64,000 nucleotides of DNA from Massilia atriviolacea (GTDB lineage: Bacteria; Pseudomonadota; Gammaproteobacteria; Burkholderiales; Burkholderiaceae_D): NCBI RefSeq assembly GCF_003953935.1, contig NZ_RXLQ01000021.1:1-64000 (forward strand), written 5' to 3'. Within the stretch, counting starts at the first letter, position 1. The number at the start of each line of letters is the position of its first letter. The notes under the pieces were generated by a model. That model had not been told where the DNA came from, did no database searches, and saw only the letters and a list, made by a program, of their open reading frames with translations. The translations under genes and the position numbers were made by a program. Of the stretch, positions 26,235 through 34,378 are shown in pieces.

Positions 26235-27239
26235 CTAATCCTTGTCGGCGCGGATCTCGGCACGCAGGGCGAGCAGGATGTCGGCAATCGCCACGCCGTC
26301 GGCTTCGGCCTCGAAGTTGCGCAGCACGCGATGCGCCAGCACCGGCAGCAGCATGGCGCCGATGTCGTCGCGCGTCACCGCCAGGCGATTGTGCATCAGC
26401 GCGCGCGCCTTGGCCGCCAGCACCAGCGCCTGGCCGGCGCGCGGTCCGGCGCCCCAGCCGACATGTTTGCCGACGGCGGCGACGTGCGTCTCCTGCGGGC
26501 GGGTCGCGCGCACCAGGCGCGTGGCGTAGCGCAGCAGGTGTTCGCCGATGTCGATATCGCGCACCAGCGTTTGCAGGCGCAGCAGGCTGTCCACATCCAT
26601 CGCCTGCGGCGCATCGGGCAGGCCCGCGTGGGTGGTGCGCGAGACCATCGTCATCTCTTCCTCTTCGGTCGGGTAGCCGACGTCGATGCGCAGCAAGAAG
26701 CGGTCGAGCTGCGCTTCCGGCAGCGGGTAGGTGCCGGCCTGCTCGATCGGGTTCTGGGTGGCCAGCACGAAGAACGGCTTTTGCAGGGTGTGGGTGACGC
26801 CGGCAAAGGTCACCGCGCGCTCCTGCATCGCTTCGAGCAGCGCCGACTGGGTCTTGGGCGGCGCGCGGTTGATTTCGTCGGCCAGCAGCACCTGCGTGAA
26901 CACGGGACCGGGCTGGAAGCGGAAGATGCGCTGGCGCGTGGCCTGGTTTTCTTCGAGGATTTCGGTGCCGATGATATCCGACGGCATCAGGTCGGGCGTG
27001 AACTGCACGCGCTGGAATTTCAGGTCGGTGGCCTGCGCCAGCGACTTGACCAGCAAGGTCTTGCCCAGTCCCGGCACGCCCTCGACCAGCGCGTGGCCGC
27101 CGGCCAGCAGGCAGATGATCAGCGACTCGATCACATTGTCCTGGCCGACGATCACGCTCGACATGCTCGCCTTGAGCGCGCCGATCTTTGCCGTCAGGTC
27201 GGCGATGTCTTTTTCTTCCCAGGCTACTGGCACTGTCAT
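26235..27239 (-). CDS. MoxR-family AAA+ ATPase
   Basis: A 334-residue ATPase with Walker A GVPGLGKT at 54-61, Walker B LLADEINRAPPKTQSALLEA, sensor 1 ATQNPIEQAGTYPLPEAQLD and a C-terminal lid domain. MoxR proteins act as chaperones that load metals or assemble complexes, together with DUF58/VWA partners. The start at 27239 overlaps the DUF4159 stop by 4 bp. Its place inside an operon with TldD/PmbA proteases suggests it assembles or activates that machinery. Confidence 0.93.
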   Translation of the reverse strand: MTVPVAWEEKDIADLTAKIGALKASMSSVIVGQDNVIESLIICLLAGGHALVEGVPGLGKTLLVKSLAQATDLKFQRVQFTPDLMPSDIIGTEILEENQATRQRIFRFQPGPVFTQVLLADEINRAPPKTQSALLEAMQERAVTFAGVTHTLQKPFFVLATQNPIEQAGTYPLPEAQLDRFLLRIDVGYPTEEEEMTMVSRTTHAGLPDAPQAMDVDSLLRLQTLVRDIDIGEHLLRYATRLVRATRPQETHVAAVGKHVGWGAGPRAGQALVLAAKARALMHNRLAVTRDDIGAMLLPVLAHRVLRNFEAEADGVAIADILLALRAEIRADKD

Positions 27240-27856
27240 GCTCCCAAAGCGTACTGAATGATATTGACCGCGAAGCGGGTGTTGTCGACCACCAGCCAGC
27301 GCTTGTTGCGGAAGTCGTAGTCCCACTCGCAGCCGTAGTCCTTGTTCGAATACAGCACCCGCACGCGCCCGTTGATTTCGATGGCCTTCAGGTAGTCGTG
27401 CACCAGGTCGTCGCCCCAGCCATTGAGCTCGTTGCCGGTGTTGGGCGGGCCGTCGAACTGGAAGAAGCTCGAATACACCGGGTGGTTGTTGGGGATCTTC
27501 CTGAGCGCCCTGGGGCCGAAGATGCGCGCCATTTCGGCCTCGAAGGACTTGGCGAACAGGCCGTCGATGTCGTGGTTGCAGTCGTCGACGAACACAAAGC
27601 CGCCGCCGCGCACGTAGCGCTCGAAGTTCTTGCGCTCGGCCGGCGTGAACTGCACCAGCTTGTGCCCGGCCAGGTAGCAGAAGGGCGACTCCAGCATCTT
27701 TGCGTCGGCCAGCGCAATCACGCGTTCCACCGGATCGACGCGCAGGGTGGTGTACTCCACCAGCGAATTGAGTACGTTGCTGGGCATGCGGATATCCACG
27801 TCCCAGTCGCCCGACTCGTACATCAGGCGCGTGAAGTAGAAGTCGTAGCTGCGCAT
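27236..27856 (-). CDS. DUF4159 domain protein
   Basis: A 206-residue protein with no signal peptide in the chosen frame. Its central GGGFVFVDDCNHDIDGLFAK and the C-terminal region with WDYDFRNKRWLVVDNTRFAV, where a glutamine-amidotransferase-like flavodoxin fold is expected, match DUF4159. The domain is usually encoded in MoxR/DUF58 clusters and its function is unknown. It starts 14 bp after the PmbA-like gene and overlaps MoxR by 4 bp. Confidence 0.85.
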   Translation of the reverse strand: MRSYDFYFTRLMYESGDWDVDIRMPSNVLNSLVEYTTLRVDPVERVIALADAKMLESPFCYLAGHKLVQFTPAERKNFERYVRGGGFVFVDDCNHDIDGLFAKSFEAEMARIFGPRALRKIPNNHPVYSSFFQFDGPPNTGNELNGWGDDLVHDYLKAIEINGRVRVLYSNKDYGCEWDYDFRNKRWLVVDNTRFAVNIIQYALGA

Positions 27857-27870
27857 GGCGCGGTCCCGCC

Positions 27871-29208
27871 CTAGACCGCGTCCGACAGCGACGTGAAGTT
27901 GAAGTCGCGGATTTTCATCGGCGGAATGACCATCTGGAAGTTGGCGCCGTCGCCGCCCAGGATCTGCGGCTTGCCCAGTTCATCGAGGTTGTTGAGCATC
28001 GACACCGGGCTTTCGTTGAAGCGGAAGTTCTTCACCGGATGCTTGATCTTGCCGTTTTCGACGTAGAAGGTGCCGTCGCGCGTAAGGCCCGTGAGCAGCA
28101 GCGATTGCGGATCGACGTCGCGGATGTACCAGGTGCGGGTAACGACGATGCCCTTCCTGGTCGACGCGATCAGTTCGTCGAGCGATCTGGAGCCGCCCGA
28201 CATGATCATGTTGCCGTGACGGCCGCGCGCCTTCATCTTCTGCTTGTTGGCCCAGAACAGCGAGTAATCGAGCGAGACGATCTTGCCGTTTCTGATGATG
28301 TCGGTGCGTTCGCGCGGCAGCATCGATTCGGTGTCCCATGGGCGCACCGGCACGTCCTTGTCCCACGGGTCGGCCCACACATTGACCTGTTCGTCGAAGA
28401 GCTTTTCGCCGAGGCGGTTGCCGCCGCCCTTTTTGGAGAGGAAGCTGCGGCCTTCGTCGGCGCGGCGCGCATCGAAGGAGCCGAACATGCGCCCGACCAG
28501 GTCCGAGGTGGCGGCCGGCTCCAGGATCACCGTGTAGCGGCCCGGCTCCAGCGCCTTGGCGTCGACCGAACGCAGCGCCTTTTCGATGGCCACGCTGGAC
28601 GCTTCGCGCGCGTCGAAACGGCGCACGTCGTTGGCCGAGCGGGTCACCCAGCCGGAGCCGCGCCCGTCTTCGGTGCGCGCGGTGCAGGTGAAGCTGACGT
28701 TGGTGAATTCGTGGTGGCCGAACACGCCGTTGGAGTTGGCGATGGTCTCGAAGCCCGTGTTATCGACAAAGAAGCCGGCCGTCACCAGCTTGTTCTTGCG
28801 CCCCGCGAGGATGCTGTGCGAGGCTACGTCGGCGCGGAACTCCGGGTCGATGGCGGCGGTCTCGCGCGCAAAGGCGTTGGAGGGCTTGTATTCCTGCTTG
28901 CCGATGGCTGCCATGAATTCGGGATTTTCGGGCGCCAGGCGGGCCAGGTCTTCGGCGCGGCGCACGGCTTTTTCGAGCGACTTGTCGTCGAACTCATTGA
29001 TCGAGGCGGTGCCCTGGCGCTTGCCGAAGGCGACGCTCACGGTCAGCTGCATGTTCTCGTTCAGGCCCGCGGTCGACACGCTGTTCTGCGCGTAGCGGAT
29101 ATTGCCGCTACGGGTGCCGTTGATCGCCACGCGGCATTCGTCGGCCCTGGAAAATCCGAGCACGCGGTCGCAGATGCGTTTTGCTTCTTCCTGGTTCAAC
29201 TGTTTCAT
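27871..29208 (-). CDS. PmbA/TldE-like protein, copy 1
   Basis: A 445-residue protein of the TldD/PmbA family. It has the family strands and loops (AFGKRQGTASINEFDDKSLE, KNFRFNESPVSMLNN) but no HExxxH zinc motif, as expected of the PmbA (TldE) partner. E. coli TldD and TldE form a heterodimer that trims unfolded peptides and matures microcin B17. It has no signal peptide, unlike its TldD partner 14 bp upstream. It is closely similar by eye to the second copy at 30979-32316 and the same length. The ATG at 29208 is used; the frame is open further upstream inside tldD. Confidence 0.9.
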   Translation of the reverse strand: MKQLNQEEAKRICDRVLGFSRADECRVAINGTRSGNIRYAQNSVSTAGLNENMQLTVSVAFGKRQGTASINEFDDKSLEKAVRRAEDLARLAPENPEFMAAIGKQEYKPSNAFARETAAIDPEFRADVASHSILAGRKNKLVTAGFFVDNTGFETIANSNGVFGHHEFTNVSFTCTARTEDGRGSGWVTRSANDVRRFDAREASSVAIEKALRSVDAKALEPGRYTVILEPAATSDLVGRMFGSFDARRADEGRSFLSKKGGGNRLGEKLFDEQVNVWADPWDKDVPVRPWDTESMLPRERTDIIRNGKIVSLDYSLFWANKQKMKARGRHGNMIMSGGSRSLDELIASTRKGIVVTRTWYIRDVDPQSLLLTGLTRDGTFYVENGKIKHPVKNFRFNESPVSMLNNLDELGKPQILGGDGANFQMVIPPMKIRDFNFTSLSDAV

Positions 29209-29222
29209 GCTGCGAATTCTCC

Positions 29223-30860
29223 TTAGCCGATCTTGCGGGCGGTGTTGATGACGTTGATGCCGTTGAAACGCGTGGTAGCAGATCCGTGCGACACCGCGCT
29301 GACCTGGCTGGGCTGCCCTTTGCCGTCGAAGAAGGAGCCGCCCATGCGCCAGTCGCGCGCGTCGCAGATGGCGCTGCACGCGTTCCAGAATTCCTGGGTG
29401 TTGGACTGGTAGGCCACGTCTTCCAGGGGGCCGGCGATCTTGCCGTTCCTGATCTCGAAGTACAGCTGGCCGCCGAACTGGAAGTTGTAGCGCTGCTGGT
29501 CGATCGAGTAAGAGCCGCGCCCGAGGATGTAGATGCCCTTCTTGACGTCCTTGACCATCTCGTCGGGGGTCAGGGCTTCCTTGCCGGCGGCGAGCGAAAT
29601 GTTCGGCATGCGCTGGAATTGCACGCTGTTCCAGCTGTCGGCGTACGAGCAGCCGTGCGACTCCTTTTCGCCGATGAGGTGGGCCTGGTCGCGCGTGGCC
29701 TGGTAGTTGACCAGGATGCCGTCCTTGATGATGTCCCAGCGCTTGGCGGGCACGCCTTCATCGTCGTAGGCGACGGCGCCGAGCGAACCCGGTTCGTTCT
29801 TGTCGGCGATGAAGTTGACCCTGTCGGCGCCGAACTTGAATTTCTTGGTCTTCCACTTATCGAGGGTGGCGAAGCTGGTGCCGGCGTAATTGGCTTCGTA
29901 GCCGAGTACCCGGTCCAGCTCCGTCGGGTGGCCGACCGACTCGTGGATGGTCAGGAACAGGTGTTCGGGCGAGAGCACCAGGTCGTACTTGCCCGGTTCG
30001 ACCGTCTTGGCGGAGAGTTTTTCGCGCGCCTGGCGGCCGGCCGCGCGCGCGTCCTCCACGATATCGTAGGACTTGGTGTAGAGCGTGGCGACGCCGCCGG
30101 CGGCCTTGATCTTGTCGGCCGGGCGCGCGTCGAAGTATTCGTAACCCATGCCGGCCGGCGCGGCCAGGCTGTCGCGCGTGCGGAACTTGTTGCTGGCCTT
30201 GTCGACGGCGGTGGCGGTCAGCGGCGCCCACAGGCGGTGGATGTCCTGGTCGATGTAGGAACCGTCGGTGGAGGCGAAGTACTTTTGCTGGTTGACCTGG
30301 AACAGGGTCGAGGTCATGAAGCTGGCGCCGGCGTCCAGGCCCGCCTTGTTGGCGGCGATCAGCATCTCGGCCTTGTCCTTGATCGGGACCGTGCGCCAGT
30401 CGCGGGTGAACGGCGTGGCCCACGCCACTTCGCCGACGCCCTTGACCGGCGCCATTTGCAGCGGCTCGCCTTGCAGCTTGCTGTTGGCGCGGGCAATCGC
30501 CACGGCCTGGCGCGCGGCGGCGGCGATGCTGTCCGGGGACATGTCGTTGGTGGAGGCGAAGCCGTAGGCGCCGTTGGCGATCACGCGCACCCCCACGCCG
30601 GACGACTCGGTGTTGACGATGTTCTCCACGCTCAGGTCGCGCGTGGTGATGAACTGGTTCAGGTAGCGGCCGATGCGCACGTCGCAGTAGCTGGCGCCGG
30701 CCCTGGTGGCGGCGTTCATCGCGGCGTCGGCCAGGGACTTCTTGAAGGCGATGGCGACCGGGTTCATTAATTCTTCGGCCGCGATGGCGTTACCGAAGAC
30801 GGGCACCAGGATGGCGCCGGCGGCGCCGCTGCCGATTTTGAGGAAGGTACGTCGTTCCAC
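29223..30860 (-). CDS. TldD-like zinc metalloprotease with Tat signal, copy 1
   Basis: A 545-residue protein starting with GTG, AGGAG 7 bp upstream. The N-terminus MERRTFLKIGSGAAGAILVP has the twin-arginine motif RRTFLK, a hydrophobic stretch and an AEE cleavage region near residue 28. The TldD motif HESVGH lies at 306-311, and the C-terminal WNACSAIC offers the cysteine ligand region. TldD family members cut peptides in unfolded proteins, normally in the cytoplasm; this one looks exported folded with zinc through Tat. It is a tandem paralogue of 32331-33968. Confidence 0.9.
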   Translation of the reverse strand: MERRTFLKIGSGAAGAILVPVFGNAIAAEELMNPVAIAFKKSLADAAMNAATRAGASYCDVRIGRYLNQFITTRDLSVENIVNTESSGVGVRVIANGAYGFASTNDMSPDSIAAAARQAVAIARANSKLQGEPLQMAPVKGVGEVAWATPFTRDWRTVPIKDKAEMLIAANKAGLDAGASFMTSTLFQVNQQKYFASTDGSYIDQDIHRLWAPLTATAVDKASNKFRTRDSLAAPAGMGYEYFDARPADKIKAAGGVATLYTKSYDIVEDARAAGRQAREKLSAKTVEPGKYDLVLSPEHLFLTIHESVGHPTELDRVLGYEANYAGTSFATLDKWKTKKFKFGADRVNFIADKNEPGSLGAVAYDDEGVPAKRWDIIKDGILVNYQATRDQAHLIGEKESHGCSYADSWNSVQFQRMPNISLAAGKEALTPDEMVKDVKKGIYILGRGSYSIDQQRYNFQFGGQLYFEIRNGKIAGPLEDVAYQSNTQEFWNACSAICDARDWRMGGSFFDGKGQPSQVSAVSHGSATTRFNGINVINTARKIG

Positions 30861-30881
30861 TATTTGCTCCTGCTTGCGCTC

Positions 30882-30969
30882 CGTCGTTCCCGCGAAGGCG
30901 GGAACCCAATTTGCACGCGGCCCGGTGGACGCGGCACGTACTTGGGTTCCCGCCTTCGCGGGAACGACG
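30882..30969. repeat. REP/BIME-like element between the two tldD/pmbA pairs
   Basis: Two 28-bp arms (30882-30909 and 30942-30969) are perfect inverted repeats of each other, separated by 32 bp. Each arm is itself a hairpin (TTCCCGC/GCGGGAA). It shares the GGGAACCCAA-type core with the copy at 3761-3846. It fills most of the 118-bp gap between the second pair and the first. Such structures can protect upstream mRNA from 3' decay and so uncouple expression of the pairs. Confidence 0.9.
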
Positions 30970-30978
30970 TGGTAATGT

Positions 30979-32316
30979 TTACACTGCGTCCGACAAGGAC
31001 GTAAAGTTGAAGTCCCTGACCTTCATCGGCGGAATCAGCATCGAATACGGCACCTCGTCGCCCGCGATCACCTGCGGCTTGCCGATCGCCTCGATATTGT
31101 TCAGCATGGTCACCGGGCTTTCGTTAAAACGGAAGTTCTTGATCGGATGCTTGATCTTGCCGTTCTCGATGTAGAACGTGCCGTCGCGCGTCAGGCCGGT
31201 CAGCAGTACCGACTGCGGGTCCACTTCGCGGATATACCAGGTGCGCGTGACCAGCACGCCGCGCTTGGTGCCTGCGATCAGCTCCGCCGTGGTTTTGCCG
31301 GTCCCGCCCATGATCATATTGCCTGGCGCGCCAATGGCGCGCACGCCTTTCTTGTTGGCCCAGAACAGCGAATAATCGAGCGCCGATACCTTGCCGTCCT
31401 TGATCAGGTTCATGCGCTCGCGCGCCAGCATGGTGCCCGCGTCCCACGGCATCACCGGCACATCCTTGTCCCACGGGTCGGACCAGATATTGACCTGGGC
31501 GTCGAACAGCTTGTCGCCCAGGCGCGTGCCGCCGCCCTTCTTCGACAGGAAGCTGCGGCCCTCGTCGGCCTGGCGCGCGTCGAAGCCGCCCAGCATGAAG
31601 CCGATCAGGTCGGAAGTGGCGGCCGGCTCCAGGATCACCGTGTAGCGGCCCGGTTCGAGCGCCTTGGCGTCGACCGAGCGCAGGGCCTTTTCGATGGCCA
31701 CGTCGGACGCTTCGCGCGCATCGAAACGCGCCACGTCGGTGGCCGAACGCTTGACCCAGCCCGAGCCGCGTCCGTCTTCGGTGCGCACGGTGCAGGTGAA
31801 GTCGACGTTGGTCTCTTCCTGGTGCCCGAACACGCCGTTCGAATTGGCGATGGTCTGGAAGCTGTGGCTGTCGGTGAAGAAGCCGGCGCATACCAGCTTG
31901 TTCTTGCGGCTCGCCTCGATGCTGTAGGCCGCCGTCTGCGCGCGAAACTCCGGATCGACGGCGGCGGTGGCGCGGCTGAAGGTCTCCGAGGCCTTGAACG
32001 CCTGCTTCGACACGGCCGGCATGAACTCCGGGTTTTCCGGCGCCAGGCGCGCCAGGTCCTCGGCGCGGCGCACGACTTTTTCGAGCGACTTGTCGTCGAA
32101 TTCGTTGATGGTGGCGGTGCCCTGGCGCTTGCCGAAGGCCACCTGCACCACCAGGTCGGCGTTGTCCACCAGGCCGGCGGTGGAGACGTTATTGCGCGCG
32201 TAGCGGATGTTCCCGGTGCGTCCGCCGGAAACGCGCACCGTGCATTCGTCGGCTTTTGTCAGCGCCATCACGCGGTCGGCGATACGCTTGCTTTCTTCTT
32301 GAGTCAGAATCTTCAT
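30979..32316 (-). CDS. PmbA/TldE-like protein, copy 2
   Basis: A 445-residue protein, parallel to the copy at 27871-29208 along its whole length. It shares DARQADEGRSFLSKKGGGTR-type sequence and the identical C-terminus RDFNFTSLSDAV. It lacks the zinc motif and a signal peptide. It is 14 bp downstream of its TldD partner, the same spacing as in copy 1, so the two pairs come from duplication of a unit. The start at 32316 is preceded by AGGGA. Confidence 0.9.
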   Translation of the reverse strand: MKILTQEESKRIADRVMALTKADECTVRVSGGRTGNIRYARNNVSTAGLVDNADLVVQVAFGKRQGTATINEFDDKSLEKVVRRAEDLARLAPENPEFMPAVSKQAFKASETFSRATAAVDPEFRAQTAAYSIEASRKNKLVCAGFFTDSHSFQTIANSNGVFGHQEETNVDFTCTVRTEDGRGSGWVKRSATDVARFDAREASDVAIEKALRSVDAKALEPGRYTVILEPAATSDLIGFMLGGFDARQADEGRSFLSKKGGGTRLGDKLFDAQVNIWSDPWDKDVPVMPWDAGTMLARERMNLIKDGKVSALDYSLFWANKKGVRAIGAPGNMIMGGTGKTTAELIAGTKRGVLVTRTWYIREVDPQSVLLTGLTRDGTFYIENGKIKHPIKNFRFNESPVTMLNNIEAIGKPQVIAGDEVPYSMLIPPMKVRDFNFTSLSDAV

Positions 32317-32330
32317 GTGCGGTCCCTGGC

Positions 32331-33968
32331 TTAGCCGATCTTGCGTGCGGTGTTGATGACGTTGATGCCATTGAAGCGCGCGGTACTCGACCCGTGCGAC
32401 ACGGTGCTGACCTGGCTCGGCTGGCCCTTGCCGTCGAAGAAGGAGCCGCCCATGCGCCAATCGCGCTCGTCGCAGATGGCGCTGCAGGCGTTCCAGAATT
32501 CCTGGGTGTTCGACTGGTAGGCCACGTCTTCGAGCGGCGCGCCGATCTTGCCGTTGTTGATCTCGTAGAACAGCTGGCCGCCGAACTGGAAGTTGTAGCG
32601 CTGCTGGTCGATCGAGAACGAACCCGCGCCGACGATGTAGATGCCCTTCTTGACGTCCTTGACCATCTGGTCCGGGGTCAGCCTGGCCTTGCCCGCTTCC
32701 AGCGAGATGTTGGGCATGCGCTGGAACTGCACGCTGCTCCAGCTGTCCGCGTACGAACAGCCGTGCGACTCCTTCTCGCCGATGATGTGGGCCTGGTCGC
32801 GCGTGGCCTGGTAGTTGACCAGGATGCCGTCCTTGATGATGTCCCAGCGCTTGCCCGGCACCCCTTCATCGTCGTAGCCGACCGCGCCCAGCGAACCTGG
32901 CGCGGTCTTGTCGGCCACGATGTTCACGCGTTCGGAGCCGTACTTGAATTTTTTGGTTTCCCACTTGTCCAGCGTGGCGAAGCTGGTGCCGGCGTAATTG
33001 GCTTCGTAGCCCAGCACGCGATCGAGTTCGGTCGGATGGCCCACCGATTCGTGGATGGTCAGGTACAGGTGCTCCGGCGAGAGCACCAGGTCGTATTTGC
33101 CCGGCGCGACCGACTTGGCGGTCAGCTTTTCCTTGGCCTGGCGCCCGCAGGCGCGCGCGTCTTCGATCAGGTCGTAGGAATTCTTGTACAGGGTGCAGAC
33201 GCCGCCGGCGGCCTTGATCTTGTCCTCGGAACGCGCGTCCAGGTATTCGTAGCCCATGCCGACCGGCGTGGACAAGCCCTGGCGCGAGCGGAACTTGTTG
33301 GTGGCCTTGTCGACGGCGGTGGCGAACACCGGCATCCACATGCGGTGCACGTCCTGGTCGATGTAGGAACCGTCGGTGGAAGCGAAGTATTTTTGCTGGT
33401 TCACCTGGAACATCAGCGACTGCATGAAGCTCGCGCCGCCGTCCATGCCGGCCTTGTTGGCGGCGATCAGCAGCTCGGCTTTTTCCTTGATGGGAACCGT
33501 GCGCCAGTCCTTCCTGATCGGGGTGGTCCAGGCCACTTCGCCCACGCCCTTGACGGGCGCCAGGCGCACCGGTTCGGATTGCAGCCTGGCGTTGGCCTTG
33601 GCGATGGCGACCGCCTGGCGCGCGGCGCCGGCCACCGCGTCGGGCGACATGTCGGAGGTGGCGGCAAAGCCGTAGGCGCCGTTGCACAGCACCCGCACGC
33701 CGACGCCTGCGGATTCGGTATTGGTCACGCTTTCGACGTTCAGGTCGCGCGTGGTGATGAACTGGTTCAGGTAGCGGCCGATGCGCACGTCGCAGTAGCT
33801 GGCGCCGGCGCCGGTGGCGGCATTGAGGGCCACGTCGGCCAGGGTCTTCTTGAACTTTGCTGCGAGGGGATTGAGTAATTCTTCAGCGGCGATGGCGTTG
33901 CCGAAGACCGGCACCAGCATCGTGCCCAGTGCGAGCCCGCTGATATTGAGAAAAGCACGTCGTTCCAT
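32331..33968 (-). CDS. TldD-like zinc metalloprotease with Tat signal, copy 2 (first gene of operon)
   Basis: A 545-residue protein. MERRAFLNISGLALGTMLVP gives a twin-arginine signal (RRAFLN, slightly weaker than copy 1). HESVGH is at 306-311, at exactly the same residues as copy 1. AGGAGA lies 6 bp before the ATG at 33968; an in-frame ATG 15 bp upstream is less well placed. It is the first gene after the sigma54 promoter at 34113-34129. The role is inferred to be peptide cleavage in the periplasm with its PmbA partner. Confidence 0.9.
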   Translation of the reverse strand: MERRAFLNISGLALGTMLVPVFGNAIAAEELLNPLAAKFKKTLADVALNAATGAGASYCDVRIGRYLNQFITTRDLNVESVTNTESAGVGVRVLCNGAYGFAATSDMSPDAVAGAARQAVAIAKANARLQSEPVRLAPVKGVGEVAWTTPIRKDWRTVPIKEKAELLIAANKAGMDGGASFMQSLMFQVNQQKYFASTDGSYIDQDVHRMWMPVFATAVDKATNKFRSRQGLSTPVGMGYEYLDARSEDKIKAAGGVCTLYKNSYDLIEDARACGRQAKEKLTAKSVAPGKYDLVLSPEHLYLTIHESVGHPTELDRVLGYEANYAGTSFATLDKWETKKFKYGSERVNIVADKTAPGSLGAVGYDDEGVPGKRWDIIKDGILVNYQATRDQAHIIGEKESHGCSYADSWSSVQFQRMPNISLEAGKARLTPDQMVKDVKKGIYIVGAGSFSIDQQRYNFQFGGQLFYEINNGKIGAPLEDVAYQSNTQEFWNACSAICDERDWRMGGSFFDGKGQPSQVSTVSHGSSTARFNGINVINTARKIG

Positions 33969-34112
33969 AGTATCTCCTGACAATCACCACCAAGGTAAAC
34001 GTCCCGCTTGACCGTGCGAGCGCTCTTTATTTTTCTACTCATCGGACCATGCCGATCGCTGGCCTGGACCAAAAATCAACAAGAACCTTACCAGCAAAAT
34101 GGCGAAAAGAAT

Positions 34113-34129
34113 ACGCAAAACTTGTGCCA
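34113..34129 (-). promoter_or_regulatory. Sigma54 (-24/-12) promoter of the TldD/PmbA-MoxR operon
   Basis: On the minus strand TGGCACAAGTTTTGCGT matches the sigma54 consensus TGGCACG-N4-TTGC with one mismatch. GG (34128-34127) and GC (34116-34115) are 10 bp apart. Transcription would begin near 34103, giving a leader of about 135 nt before the tldD ATG at 33968. No good sigma70 promoter was seen for this gene. Confidence 0.85.
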
Positions 34130-34160
34130 CTTGCTAAGTGCTTGATTCGCGATTGCGCGA

Positions 34161-34239
34161 GTGTCCGGCGGACGCTGTCCGCAGTGTCCGCAGCACTGTC
34201 CGCCCCCTGTAACGGACAGTATGTACAGGAGCCTGTCCC
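34161..34239 (-). promoter_or_regulatory. Cluster of CTGTCCG enhancer-like sites, dyad CTGTCCG-N31-CGGACAG
   Basis: Read on the minus strand, CTGTCCG (34219-34213) and CGGACAG (34181-34175) are 31 bp apart, with centres 88 and 50 bp upstream of the promoter GG. This is identical to the arrangement at 8637-8681. Further half-sites occur at 34161-34173, 34184-34190, 34196-34202 and 34233-34239, so this region is richer in sites. It occupies the middle of the 410-bp gap between tldD and the divergent methyltransferase gene; the rest of that gap shows nothing else I can identify. Confidence 0.8.
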
Positions 34240-34378
34240 GGTGTATCGGGGCAAGCGGATGGGGATGACTGGCTCCATCAAATTCGGCTTGACCTGCAAG
34301 CGTGCATACTCGATCATCGCGCTAGTTGGCGATATCACATCGCTCCCCGCAGTACTTACCGATACCGGAGACGAGAAC

